Source of the DNA: an uncultured Collinsella sp.
GTDB lineage: Bacteria; Actinomycetota; Coriobacteriia; Coriobacteriales; Coriobacteriaceae
Assembly (NCBI GenBank): GCA_958415665.1
Contig: CATYZK010000016.1
Location: 1-41,031 of the forward strand
Direction of reading: 5' to 3'
Length of the DNA stretch: 41,031 nucleotides
Shown here: piece after piece, positions 25,017 through 33,908 of the stretch
Layout: each line of letters opens with the position of its first letter
Numbering within the stretch: the first letter of the stretch is position 1
Position numbers and translations under genes: made by a program
The notes under the pieces: generated by a model
Databases searched by the model: none
Told to the model about the DNA's origin: nothing
What the model saw: the letters and a program-made list of their open reading frames with translations, nothing else

Positions 25017-25907
25017 ATGAGTGATTTTGTCCTGACCTGTGAATCCGGCGCCGATCGAACCCGTGAGTTCTTTGCGTCGCGCAATATCCCTGTCGTGTGT
25101 TTTCATTACGAGATCGACGATGTTGTCTATACGGACGATCTGTATCAGTCGATTACGCCGGACGAGTTTTTTGCCCAGATTGCCGCGGGCGCCATGCCCA
25201 AGACGTCTCAGGTGAGCGTGGGTGAGTACGAGGAGTTTTGGGAGCCGTTTGTTGCCGAGGGTAAAGACGTGCTGCACCTGGCGTTGTCGTCGGGTATTTC
25301 GGGCACGTATGGATCGGCCTGCGTTGCGGCGCAGATGCTCGCGGATCGCTATCCCCAGGGCGGCAAGGTGCGTGTCATCGATTCGCTGGCGGCGTCTTCG
25401 GGCTTTGGCCTGCTGGCGGAATGTGCCGCCGACGTTCGCGATAGCGGAGCTTCGCTCGACGAGACGGCCGCTTGGATTGAGGAGCATAAACTCAACCTTC
25501 ACCACTGGTTCTTCTCGACCGATCTGTCGAGCTACCTGCGCGGCGGTCGCATTTCGGCTGCGAGCGCGATCATCGGCACGGCGCTTAAGATTTGCCCGCT
25601 TATGACGGTCGATTGCGAAGGTGGACTGTCGCCACGTGAGAAGATTCGCACTAAGAAGCGCGCGATTTCCGAGATGGCTAAGACCATGATGGCACACGTG
25701 CAGGACGGTGCGGATTATTCGGGTAAGTGCATCATGTCGCACTCGGCGTGCCGCGAGGATGCCGAGGCCGTTGCGGCGCTGATTGAGGAACAGGTTCCGC
25801 AGCTCAAAGGCAAGATTGAGATCAACAATATCGGTACTCTGATCGGTTCGCATACCGGACCTGGTACGGTGGCGCTCTTCTTTATGGGCGACAAGCGCGT
25901 GGATTAA
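25017..25907 (+). CDS. DegV/FakB-family fatty-acid-binding protein
   Basis: A 296-residue DegV-family protein. The family binds a fatty acid and, as FakB, presents it to the kinase FakA for phosphorylation and entry into phospholipid synthesis. Visible features are the N-terminal strand with CESGADRT, KTSQVSVGEYEEFW and the lipid-site loop ALSSGISGTYGSA, plus the LRGGRISAAS and INNIGTLIGSHTGPGTVALF elements. TAAGGAG lies eight bases before the ATG. No fakA gene is in the window. A second, more distant DegV protein ends the window at 40166-41026; separate copies often differ in acyl-chain preference. Confidence 0.92.
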   Translation: MSDFVLTCESGADRTREFFASRNIPVVCFHYEIDDVVYTDDLYQSITPDEFFAQIAAGAMPKTSQVSVGEYEEFWEPFVAEGKDVLHLALSSGISGTYGSACVAAQMLADRYPQGGKVRVIDSLAASSGFGLLAECAADVRDSGASLDETAAWIEEHKLNLHHWFFSTDLSSYLRGGRISAASAIIGTALKICPLMTVDCEGGLSPREKIRTKKRAISEMAKTMMAHVQDGADYSGKCIMSHSACREDAEAVAALIEEQVPQLKGKIEINNIGTLIGSHTGPGTVALFFMGDKRVD

Positions 25908-25973
25908 CGTTCGTGGGCTGGATGACAGTTTTAACGGCTGCGCCTGTCCCTCCTGACATTCGATAACAGAAAC

Positions 25974-26001
25974 GGCCCGCCTCATGTTTGTGGGGCGGGC
26001 C
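25974..26001. terminator. Bidirectional terminator between convergent genes
   Basis: ggcccgcc (25974-25981) pairs with ggcgggcc (25994-26001). T-rich sequence follows on the plus side (TTGCTGTT) and on the minus side (GTTTCTGTT). It lies between the ends of degV and the minus-strand TIM-barrel gene. Confidence 0.75.
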
Positions 26002-26013
26002 TTGCTGTTGCGG

Positions 26014-27105
26014 TTAGCGTTTCTTTCCGCGGAAGAAGAAGCCGTGCAGCGAGGGCTTGAGTCCACGGTTGGCGCGACGCTCCTCGATATGATCGTGGAT
26101 CGAAGCGACGCGCTCGATGACTTCGTCGGGAATCGGCACATCGGGATTCATGTTCTCGACCTGGCTGACCTCGGCGGCGGCGACCTGGTCGATAATGGGC
26201 ACATCGTCGCGCGAGATGACAGGCGTGGCGTCTTCTTTCATCTTGCGGTAGCGCTGCATCATGTCGGTCTGCAGCTGCTGGGCCGAAGGCGGTGTCCAGA
26301 TGATGGCGTTGGCGCCGGCGGCGATGGTCTCGCGGATGCTCTCGGGTGTTTTGCCGCCCGGTGCGATAAGCGGCAGGTTGGGATAGTGCTCGCGCAGTTC
26401 ACGCAGGACCTGCGGCGTGTTCTTGCCGGCCGCGATGTTGAGGATCTTGGCTCCGGCACGCACCTTGGCGTGAGCATCGTCGTCGCAGCGAACGACCGTG
26501 GCGATGACGGGGATGTCGGCGATGTTGGTGATGTGCTCGACCATCTCGGCGGTGGCGGGGGAGTTGACCACGCAGCCCGCCGCGCCCTGCATCTCGGAGA
26601 CGGCTGCCATCTGTACGGAGCGCTTACCGGTCGTAGTTCCGCCGCCCACGCCTACAAAGACCGGGCACTCGGCAACGGTCAACAACGCCTGCGTAATGGC
26701 AGGCTGCGGCGTGAAGGGGTAAACGGCAAAGACGGCATCGGCGTTGGAGTTGCGGATGACCGCGACGTCGGTGGTGTAGATAAGCGACTTGATGCGACGA
26801 CCGAAGAGCGTAAAGCCGCTGGCCTCCTCGATCTCGTCGGGCATGCGGAGGGCCGCCTTTCGCAAACGCCCGTCGATGGGCAGCGGCTCCATGGGGAGCA
26901 GTCCGTTGGGGGTCACGGCTACCTGGGGCTCGGTGAACTCGTCTGCGAGCTCGACCTCAGAAAAATCGACCGAGGCGACGATGTCCTCGTGAACCTCGGC
27001 GGGAACATCGATGGGGGCTTGGTCGTTTGGCGCGGCAGGCGTATCAAAGGAGCTGGTGCCGACAAAGGCGTCGACGCGCTCGTTTAGGTCGTTGAGGGTA
27101 TCCAT
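26014..27105 (-). CDS. TIM-barrel protein of unknown function
   Basis: A 363-residue cytoplasmic protein. Residues 1-75 look like a disordered acidic leader. The central part (about 100-285) reads as a (beta-alpha)8 barrel: PVFVGVGGGTTTGKRSVQMA, GAAGCVVNSPATAEMVEHI, DIPVIATVVR, GAKILNIAAGKNTPQVLREL, PLIAPGGKTPESIRETI and GANAIIWTPP. The late GGKT loop and strand order suggest a phosphate-binding barrel of the KDPG-aldolase or IMPDH type, but no catalytic residue identifies the reaction. A basic C-terminus (FRGKKR) follows. The ribosome site is weak. It is divergent from the small membrane protein gene. Confidence 0.65.
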   Translation of the reverse strand: MDTLNDLNERVDAFVGTSSFDTPAAPNDQAPIDVPAEVHEDIVASVDFSEVELADEFTEPQVAVTPNGLLPMEPLPIDGRLRKAALRMPDEIEEASGFTLFGRRIKSLIYTTDVAVIRNSNADAVFAVYPFTPQPAITQALLTVAECPVFVGVGGGTTTGKRSVQMAAVSEMQGAAGCVVNSPATAEMVEHITNIADIPVIATVVRCDDDAHAKVRAGAKILNIAAGKNTPQVLRELREHYPNLPLIAPGGKTPESIRETIAAGANAIIWTPPSAQQLQTDMMQRYRKMKEDATPVISRDDVPIIDQVAAAEVSQVENMNPDVPIPDEVIERVASIHDHIEERRANRGLKPSLHGFFFRGKKR

Positions 27106-27296
27106 GGACGCTCGATTCTATGCGATGGTGGCCGGCAGGGTGCCGGCAGCGTTGTGCTTGCTAAATCGTTTGACGAGTTGATTTTTCCCCGGCGCGCCAT
27201 TCGTTAGACCGATGGGCCGGCGAACGTGAAGGAGCTGTGGTGGCGGGTATTGAGGTGCTATCTTGAATGTCCCGTTTAAAAGAGAGGTGACGCGGA

Positions 27297-27467
27297 ATGG
27301 AATTCACAGCAATGTTGGGCTCGATTGGCCTGTGTGTGGGCGCAATCGTAGCCGCCGCGGTCATCTACTTTGTGGTTACGGCCATTAAAGGCAAAAGGGC
27401 CGAGCGCAAGGAACGCGAGGCACTTAAGCAGCACCGTGACCAGCAGGACAAGCGCGCACAGAGATAG
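27297..27467 (+). CDS. 56-residue single-pass membrane protein
   Basis: A short gene easily missed by length filters. The ATG at 27297 follows GAGGTGA (27283-27289) by seven bases. Translation gives MEFTAMLGSIGLCVGAIVAA, a continuing hydrophobic stretch to residue 30, then a strongly charged tail rich in Lys, Arg, Glu and Gln (KGKRAERKEREALKQHRDQQ). The topology is one helix with the charged tail most likely cytoplasmic. It ends 24 bases before the convergent methyltransferase gene. The overall pattern resembles small FeoB-associated or stress-related membrane peptides, but no family is recognised. Confidence 0.65.
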   Translation: MEFTAMLGSIGLCVGAIVAAAVIYFVVTAIKGKRAERKEREALKQHRDQQDKRAQR

Positions 27468-27491
27468 CTTGTTGAGTTTTGAATCCGTGCG

Positions 27492-28595
27492 CTAGCTGCG
27501 TTTTCGGATCAGGGCGATGTAGAAGCCCTCAAAGTCGCGGCTGGGCGGAATGGTCAGCGTGCCGGGCATACCGTTGGCGACGGATGAGACGTGGCCGGCG
27601 GCGATGGCCTCGGTGAGGGCGTTGCTCTCGACGTGTGGCTCTTCGCCAGCTTCCTGGGCGCGGCGCTTTTCACTTTCGCTCGGCGTGCCATCGAGGGGGA
27701 TAAGCTCGCAGTCCATGTGCTTGTCGAGGGCCTCTTGCAAGGCGTCCTCGTTTTCCTGCGGCATAATCGAACAAGTGGAATAGACGAGCGCGCCGCCCGG
27801 TTTGAGGGCTCCCATGGCGCGGTCCAGAAGTGCTCGCTGCGAGCGGGCGCACTTGCAAAGCAGCTGCTCGGTGAGGCCGCGCAGACTCTTCTCGTTGCCG
27901 CTAATGACGGTGCCCGTGCCGGTGCAGGGAGCGTCGAGCAGGATACGGTCAAAGCGGAAGAACTCGTCGAGCTCGCGTGCGTCGATGCGCATGACGGGCA
28001 CGTTTTTTGCGCCTTGGCGGTGGAGGTTGGCTTCGAGCTTCTCGGCGCGGGGAATGTTCATCTCGCAGGCCGTGAGATGAGCCTGGCCCTGGGTGAGGGC
28101 GGCGATCTGCGTCGTCTTGCCGCCAGGGGCTGCGCACATGTCCAGGATGTCCTCGCCGGCCTGGGCGCCCAGGACCAACGGTGGCATCATGGACGACAGG
28201 CTCTGCAGGTAGATCTTGCCGTCGCGGTAGATGTCGAGATCCCACAGGTCGGAGACCTGAGCCTCGGGCAGGATGAAGGCGTCCGGATACCAGGTAACGG
28301 TTTGGTGCGCGATGCCGGCCTCGTCGAGTGCGGCGGCGATGTCCTCGGCGGTCGCCTTGAGCGTGTTGGCGCGCAGCGTGACCGGGCGTGTGACAGCGGC
28401 GCCGAAGCCCTCGATCATGAGCTCGGCATCGGCGGGGGCATAGGCGCCGGCGACCGTGTCGACCATAAAGCGCGGCAGGTCGGCGGCGGAGTGTTGGGCG
28501 GCAAGCTGGTCGGAAAGCTCGGTAGCAGCAAACTGCCTGAGCTTGAGCTCGGCCTTGACCTGCTTTTTCTGCTTACGACGACGCGGCTTGGACAT
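27492..28595 (-). CDS. NOL1/NOP2/Sun-family rRNA (cytosine-5) methyltransferase (RsmB/RsmF-like)
   Basis: A 367-residue SAM-dependent RNA m5C methyltransferase. The N-terminus is strongly basic (KPRRRKQKKQVKAELK). The SAM motif DMCAAPGGKTTQIAA lies around residue 150. The motif IV cysteine lies in DAPCTGTG and the catalytic motif VI cysteine in STCSIMPQENE. Together they give the two-cysteine mechanism of this family. The substrate is probably 16S rRNA, but RsmB, RsmF and tRNA-type members cannot be separated by eye. There is no NusB-like domain, which argues against classic RsmB. AGGAAGGA lies about eight bases before the start. A large palindrome separates it from the upstream metG-like gene. 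Confidence 0.88.
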   Translation of the reverse strand: MSKPRRRKQKKQVKAELKLRQFAATELSDQLAAQHSAADLPRFMVDTVAGAYAPADAELMIEGFGAAVTRPVTLRANTLKATAEDIAAALDEAGIAHQTVTWYPDAFILPEAQVSDLWDLDIYRDGKIYLQSLSSMMPPLVLGAQAGEDILDMCAAPGGKTTQIAALTQGQAHLTACEMNIPRAEKLEANLHRQGAKNVPVMRIDARELDEFFRFDRILLDAPCTGTGTVISGNEKSLRGLTEQLLCKCARSQRALLDRAMGALKPGGALVYSTCSIMPQENEDALQEALDKHMDCELIPLDGTPSESEKRRAQEAGEEPHVESNALTEAIAAGHVSSVANGMPGTLTIPPSRDFEGFYIALIRKRS

Positions 28596-28618
28596 CCGTC
28601 TTTCCTTCCTATCTCACT

Positions 28619-28733
28619 GAAAGTAGTCAATTTGGGACGGGGCTTTTTTGACTACTTTTGACGCAAATCAACCAAAGCTCATGCGATGGCGGAAAGGTAG
28701 TCAAAATAGCCCCGTCCCAAATTGACTACTTTC
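28619..28733. repeat. Nested palindrome (hairpin of hairpins)
   Basis: Arms 28619-28659 and 28693-28733 are inverted repeats of about 41 bp with two mismatches. Each arm is itself a hairpin: AAAGTAGTCA/TGACTACTTT (28620-28629/28649-28658) in the left arm, and its near copy in the right. Both arms carry GGGACGGGGCT. It fills the spacer between two same-strand genes. It could terminate the metG-like transcript or be a REP/BIME-type mobile repeat. Confidence 0.75.
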
Positions 28734-28757
28734 CGAGCGCACCGCTGCTAGCGTGCT

Positions 28758-30908
28758 TTAGTACTGGCTCTCGTGCTTGCTGAAGAAGTCGAAGCGCGGG
28801 GGCAGCGGCTTCACGCGGTGCTCGCCGGGCTTCTCGCCCAGGCTCTCCACAAACTCGTCTGTGGAGGCGAAGATGTTATCCCAGCTAAAGAAGGCGACCG
28901 GATCGACGTCGAAGTACTCGCAGATGAGCTCGCAGCCGGCCGGGACAATGCCGTGCATGAGCACGGTCGCCACACGCAGCTCGGTAAAGGCGTCGACGAG
29001 GGCCTGCGTCATGGCGGCGTTGGCTGGCTCGCCCTCGAGCTTGTTGGCGGCCTTGGAGGCGTCGCTCCAGCGCTTGTTGGCGGCACGCAGGTAGTCGTCG
29101 CACACGGCGAGCGCGCGGTGCGTCTCGAACTTGTACATGGCCTGCTCAAAGGCAAGGGCGGCCTGCTCGGCAGCCTCGACCACGGCGGCAGAGGCGGCGC
29201 CGGCGGGAATGCAGCCGTTGCGATAGGGGCTCTCGTCGCCCTCCTTGACGGCGACGCCGTAGAAGCAGCTGCGGGCCAGGCGGTTGAACACACCGGTCAA
29301 AAGGGCGCTCTCCTTAAGGGCGGGATCGATGACGCGTTTGTCGTCGCAGGCGCGCACCTCGTTGCCGTCCTTGTCCTTGCCGGTCACGCGGGTGTCGTAT
29401 GCCTTGGGGCTAAAGCTCACTGGCTTCTCGGACAGGCCGAGCGACAGCCAGTGCGCGCGCATCTGCTCGCAGGTGTAGTGGTTGAGCAGGTCGTCTGCCG
29501 GCGGGGGAGGCGTCTGCGAGGACGAGCTGGCCTTTTTGCCCATGTAGAGCAGGTGGTAGCAGGCGCTGACGGTGCTCTGCGTGAGGTCCCAGCCCAGGGC
29601 CTCCCACATGGCGGTCTGCGCGATGCAGTAGAAGTAGATGTTGTCCTGGCCGATGAACTGGTAGATCTGAGCGTCGTCAGAGCACCACCAGTCGCGCCAG
29701 TCGAGCGAGCTGTGCTGGTAGGTGGGTGCGGGTACCTGTGTGGAATCGGCGGAGGGCTCGCCCATGAGGGCGGCGTCCTGGGCGGCGACGCCCTCGGTTA
29801 CGCCGGCGGCCTTGGCATCGCGTGCGAGCACGGTGCGCGTATAGCTGATGGGCGCCCACAGGCTCTCGGGCCAGCACCAGCAGGTGACGTTGTTCACGCC
29901 GTCGACCTCGGGCACCGGAACGCCCCAGTCGATGTTACCGGTGATGCGGAAGGGCACGAGCGCCTTGCCGCTGCGGAAGCGCACGCCGCCGTTGGCGAGC
30001 ACCGCGTGGGCGTCGTCGCGCTCCTTCCAGCTGGGGAAGGTGACGGTAAAGCTGCTCTTGTTGCCCTCGGGCTCCAGCACGGTGTGCTCGGGCAGCTGGT
30101 CCTCGACGGCGTCGAAGGCCTCGCGGAACTTGTTCTGAATATAGAGTTGTGCCGGCAGCAGCCACTCCTCCATGGTCTTGGAGACCACGGAGCGAACCTG
30201 CGGGTTCTGGGCGAGCTTGGCGGTGTAGGTCTTCATAAAGTCGAGGTAGGCCGGCAGGTCGAAGTAGAGGTTGTCGACCGGGCGCAGCTCGGGCACCTCG
30301 CCGGTGAGCTGGCTCTTGGGCGCGATAAGCTCCTCGGGCTCAAACTGGTGGCCCAGATCGCACTCGTCGGCATAAGCCTTCTCGGACTTGCAACCTTGGA
30401 TAGGGCAGCGGCCGATCACCTGGCGGCCGTTGAGGAACGTGCCGGCCTTGGCGTCGTAGAACTGCAGCGTGGAGCGCTTGGAGATGGTGCCCTGCTCGTG
30501 CAGGCGCTCGATAATCTCGGCGGTCACCTCGTTGTGGATCTGAGCCGCCGGCTCAAGGCCCGAGCCGCCGTAGATGTCGCAGCTGATGTTGTAGTTGTTG
30601 AGGGTCGCGGCCTGGCGGGAGTGATTGGACTCGACATATTCGCCGATGGACTTGTCGTAGCCCTCGTTCTCCTTGAGCTTGCGGTAGCTCTCCATGATGG
30701 GCGAGCCGTAGCAGTCAGTGCCCGAGGTGAAGATGACGTTCTCGCGGCCCAGACGGTCGCGCAGGAAGCGGGCGAAGAAGTCGGCCGGGACAAAGACGCC
30801 GCCAACGTGGCCAAAGTGAAGGCCCTTGTTGCCGTAGGGCTCGCCGGCGGTAACGATGGCGCGGCGCGGCCAGTTGGGACGGTCGTTCATGGAGTATTTG
30901 GATGCCAT
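28758..30908 (-). CDS. Methionyl-tRNA-synthetase-like class I tRNA ligase with a degenerate KMSKS loop
   Basis: A 716-residue class I synthetase-like protein. The HIGH signature is HFGH (31-34) in NKGLHFGHVGGVF. A zinc-type knuckle occurs (CPIQGCKSEKAYADECD), and the catalytic core keeps GTDCYGSP, a WGVPVP strand and FIGQDNIYFY, all MetRS-like. Where KMSKS is expected the sequence is MGKKASSSSQ (456-465) followed by four prolines. The C-terminal half is helical, as in anticodon-binding domains. It may be the housekeeping MetRS of an unusual clade or a paralogue with another role. The start at 30908 is set by AAGGAG; an upstream in-frame ATG at 31001 adds an Arg-rich leader unlike the family. 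Confidence 0.82.
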   Translation of the reverse strand: MASKYSMNDRPNWPRRAIVTAGEPYGNKGLHFGHVGGVFVPADFFARFLRDRLGRENVIFTSGTDCYGSPIMESYRKLKENEGYDKSIGEYVESNHSRQAATLNNYNISCDIYGGSGLEPAAQIHNEVTAEIIERLHEQGTISKRSTLQFYDAKAGTFLNGRQVIGRCPIQGCKSEKAYADECDLGHQFEPEELIAPKSQLTGEVPELRPVDNLYFDLPAYLDFMKTYTAKLAQNPQVRSVVSKTMEEWLLPAQLYIQNKFREAFDAVEDQLPEHTVLEPEGNKSSFTVTFPSWKERDDAHAVLANGGVRFRSGKALVPFRITGNIDWGVPVPEVDGVNNVTCWCWPESLWAPISYTRTVLARDAKAAGVTEGVAAQDAALMGEPSADSTQVPAPTYQHSSLDWRDWWCSDDAQIYQFIGQDNIYFYCIAQTAMWEALGWDLTQSTVSACYHLLYMGKKASSSSQTPPPPADDLLNHYTCEQMRAHWLSLGLSEKPVSFSPKAYDTRVTGKDKDGNEVRACDDKRVIDPALKESALLTGVFNRLARSCFYGVAVKEGDESPYRNGCIPAGAASAAVVEAAEQAALAFEQAMYKFETHRALAVCDDYLRAANKRWSDASKAANKLEGEPANAAMTQALVDAFTELRVATVLMHGIVPAGCELICEYFDVDPVAFFSWDNIFASTDEFVESLGEKPGEHRVKPLPPRFDFFSKHESQY

Positions 30909-31040
30909 GGGACTCCTTCGCATATGGTGAGAGCGCGGCCGGGCGCGGGGCCTGGCGACGCGGTGGTCAATTCGTGCATATCGTTCGACATTATCGCACA
31001 TGCGGACGGGTACGTGGCAGGGGCGCTATCCTAAGATGCT

Positions 31041-31607
31041 ATGAATGAGATTTCCAACATACATGCGTTTGAAGACGAGGATTTTCTGCACGCTTGCTTT
31101 GTGTGGGGGATGGCAGTGCTTGGCGCATTTGCCATGTGCCTGGTGCCGGTGTTTATGCTGCTGGGCGGGCCCGCGGACCTGGATGCGGCCGACGCGGGCG
31201 GCTGGATGGCCGTCTTGGGCTGGATAGTCGGCTTGGCGGTCGTCTCTGCTACGTCGTTTGGTGTCCATGAGCTGGTGCATGCGGTGCTATTTAAAGTGCT
31301 GGCGCCTGCGGACGCGCGTGTGACCTTTGGGGCGAACCGCGAGACGGCGATGATTTATGCTTGCGCCGAGGGCGTGGTGTATTCGCGTGCGCGGTATATG
31401 GCGATTTGCCTGGCGCCGACGGTTGTTTTGACGGCGGCGTTTGCCTTGGGCTTTGCGTTTTCGGGCTATCCGCTGCTGTGTTACCTGGCTGCTGGTCTGC
31501 ACCTGTCGGGCTGTGTGGGCGACTGGTATTACGTGCGAACCATTCTGCGCGACCGCTGTATCGTCGCCTGCGAGGACACGTCCTTTGGCGTTCGCTTTTT
31601 TGGGTGA
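31041..31607 (+). CDS. DUF3267-type membrane zincin-like protein
   Basis: A 188-residue protein with about four hydrophobic helices. His76-Glu-Leu-Val-His80 is a HExxH-like metal motif (HELVH) at the end of a helix, typical of the DUF3267 family of putative membrane metalloproteases. A downstream DWYYVRTILRD segment is also typical of the family. The upstream ribosome site is weak and a TATCCT at 31027-31032 is very close to the start, so the leader may be short. The next gene, queH, begins 10 bases after the stop, so they form an operon. The substrate is unknown, and no link to queuosine chemistry is evident. Confidence 0.8.
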   Translation: MNEISNIHAFEDEDFLHACFVWGMAVLGAFAMCLVPVFMLLGGPADLDAADAGGWMAVLGWIVGLAVVSATSFGVHELVHAVLFKVLAPADARVTFGANRETAMIYACAEGVVYSRARYMAICLAPTVVLTAAFALGFAFSGYPLLCYLAAGLHLSGCVGDWYYVRTILRDRCIVACEDTSFGVRFFG

Positions 31608-31617
31608 GGAGATGTTG

Positions 31618-32193
31618 ATGAAGCCGTTGCTGCTGCATGCTTGCTGTGCGCCGTGCTCGCTTGAGCCGGTCCGTCTGCTGCGCGAGGAAGGGTTTGAGCC
31701 CACGATTTGCTGGACCAACCCCAATATTCAACCGCGCGATGAATGGCAGCGGCGCTTGGACGAGCTGCGCCGGTGGTGTGCTGATGGCGACATCGAGCTT
31801 ATCGAGGCAGGCGAGGACCGCGAGCGCTGGGAGGCCGGTGTGGCCCCGTTGGGCGCCGATCGACCCCGTCGCTGTCGTGCGTGCTATGCCCTGCGTCTGG
31901 CCGAGGCATGCCGTGTGGCCCAGGATCGCGGGTTCGAATATGTGGGTACGACGCTCGCCGTCTCGCCGTATCAGCTGTTCGAGACCTGTAATGACGTGCT
32001 TGAGCGCTTGGCAGCGGCACATGGGCTCACCCCGGTCATTCGCGATTTTCGCCCGTATTACCCCGAGGCCACGCGTCGTTCGCGCGAGCTTGGCATGTAT
32101 CGGCAGAACTACTGTGGTTGCCGCTTCTCGGCTGTCGAGGCGGCCATGGACCGCGCCCGCATCCGCGACGAGCGTAAAGCCGCCAAAAAGTAG
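31618..32193 (+). CDS. queH: Epoxyqueuosine reductase QueH
   Basis: A 191-residue QueH (DUF208) protein, the cobalamin-independent enzyme that reduces epoxyqueuosine to queuosine in tRNA. The cysteine pattern is diagnostic: HACCAPCSLEP (Cys9, Cys10, Cys13), RCRACYALRL with two cysteines near residues 84-87, and NYCGCRFS near the C-terminus. These supply Fe-S and iron ligands. The ATG at 31618 is chosen because GGTGAGGAG (31603-31611) lies seven bases upstream; that site overlaps the stop of the DUF3267 gene. queA follows 64 bases later, so the last two steps of the pathway are encoded together. Confidence 0.92.
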   Translation: MKPLLLHACCAPCSLEPVRLLREEGFEPTICWTNPNIQPRDEWQRRLDELRRWCADGDIELIEAGEDRERWEAGVAPLGADRPRRCRACYALRLAEACRVAQDRGFEYVGTTLAVSPYQLFETCNDVLERLAAAHGLTPVIRDFRPYYPEATRRSRELGMYRQNYCGCRFSAVEAAMDRARIRDERKAAKK

Positions 32194-32257
32194 TTCATTT
32201 GGGACGTTAGCCTGCTAGGATGTAGAGCGGACTTTAGCTATATAAGGAGAATCCGAC

Positions 32258-33474
<1,217 letters not shown>

Positions 33475-33475
<1 letters not shown>

Positions 33476-33503
33476 GTTACGGCGTTTTACAAACGCCGTA
33501 ACC
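33475..33503 (+). repeat. Modular hairpin 1 (TAC-loop)
   Basis: A perfect 13-bp stem (33475-33487/33491-33503) has a TAC loop and overlaps the last base of the queA stop. It is followed by GGTCGACGCTGC (33504-33515). The arm sequence differs from hairpins 2 and 3 but loop and tail are shared. Confidence 0.75.
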
Positions 33504-33542
33504 GGTCGACGCTGCAAACGCCCCTAAGCGGCAATCGGGGGT

Positions 33543-33566
33543 TCCGCCGTTCTACCGAACGGCGGA
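33543..33566 (+). repeat. Modular hairpin 2 (TACC-loop)
   Basis: TCCGCCGTTC (33543-33552) pairs perfectly with GAACGGCGGA (33557-33566) around TACC. It is followed by CCGGTCGACGCTGC, which enters the 115-bp repeat copy 1. Confidence 0.75.
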
Positions 33567-33570
33567 CCGG

Positions 33571-33685
33571 TCGACGCTGCGCGGGCCGCATTTGGACAAT
33601 CTGACGTTCGACTTCAAGGGCGCGACCAGAAGGTCAGCGCCCTTTCGTTTCACGTCACCTTGTCTCAAATGCGACCCGCTCGCTG
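33571..33685 (+). repeat. 115-bp intergenic repeat, copy 1
   Basis: It differs from 36800-36914 by a single base (G versus A in ACGTTC[G/A]ACTTC). It begins TCGACGCTGCGCGGGCCGCA and ends GCGACCCGCTCGCTG. A terminator hairpin lies in the middle. Weaker similarity to the second locus resumes further on (CCAAAACAT[T/C]GGCGT). Confidence 0.9.
33616..33650 (+). terminator. Terminator inside repeat copy 1 (queA end)
   Basis: AAGGGCGC-GACC pairs with GGTC-A-GCGCCCTT (33616-33644) around AGAA, followed by TCGTTTC. It probably ends the DUF3267-queH-queA transcript. Confidence 0.75.
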
Positions 33686-33716
33686 TCGTTGCCAAAACAT
33701 TGGCGTCGCCGTTGTT

Positions 33717-33756
33717 GGCACCTGGGGACGTTCCTTTTGTGCCGGCACCTGGGGAC
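33717..33756 (+). repeat. Short direct repeat GGCACCTGGGGAC
   Basis: The 13-mer occurs at 33717-33729 and 33744-33756. It lies in the non-coding tail after repeat copy 1. Related TTGGGGACGTTC sequence occurs at 37036-37047. Confidence 0.6.
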
Positions 33757-33816
33757 ACTTCTTATGTCAAGAGATTGGTGCAAGAGGGATAGGTTGCCTT
33801 GCGCCGATTTAAATAA

Positions 33817-33881
33817 GTTGCGGTGAGATAGTTCTTGAATTGGCCTTTTTGAGGGCTAAACAGGAACTATCTCACCGCAAC
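33817..33881. repeat. TTGCGGTG-family palindrome, copy 1
   Basis: GTTGCGGTGAGATAGTTC (33817-33834) is the exact reverse complement of 33864-33881. The inner arms TTGGCC/GGGCTAA add pairing. It lies just past the end of the minus-strand coiled-coil gene and is related to 40087-40151. Confidence 0.75.
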
Positions 33882-33908
33882 TGCGTTGGGTTGTTTTTGG
33901 CAACCGGC

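Noticed and set aside
24747..26141. Long minus-strand open frame (464 codons) opposite degV
   Set aside because: It is a GC-rich antisense shadow of the DegV gene. It has no family signature, no ribosome site, and its composition is rich in Arg, His and Thr.
28773..31034. 753-codon plus-strand open frame opposite the metG-like gene
   Set aside because: It is an antisense shadow rich in Val, Ala, Gly and Leu without domains; the minus strand has synthetase motifs.
31931..31945. GGTTCGAA-like T-loop string suggesting a tRNA
   Set aside because: It lies within the queH coding frame and no acceptor or anticodon stem surrounds it.
33592..33792. Short plus-strand frame (MDNLTFDFKGATRR...), duplicated at 36821
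   Set aside because: It is translated from the 115-bp repeat and runs through its terminator hairpin, with no ribosome site. The duplication is of DNA, not evidence of a gene.
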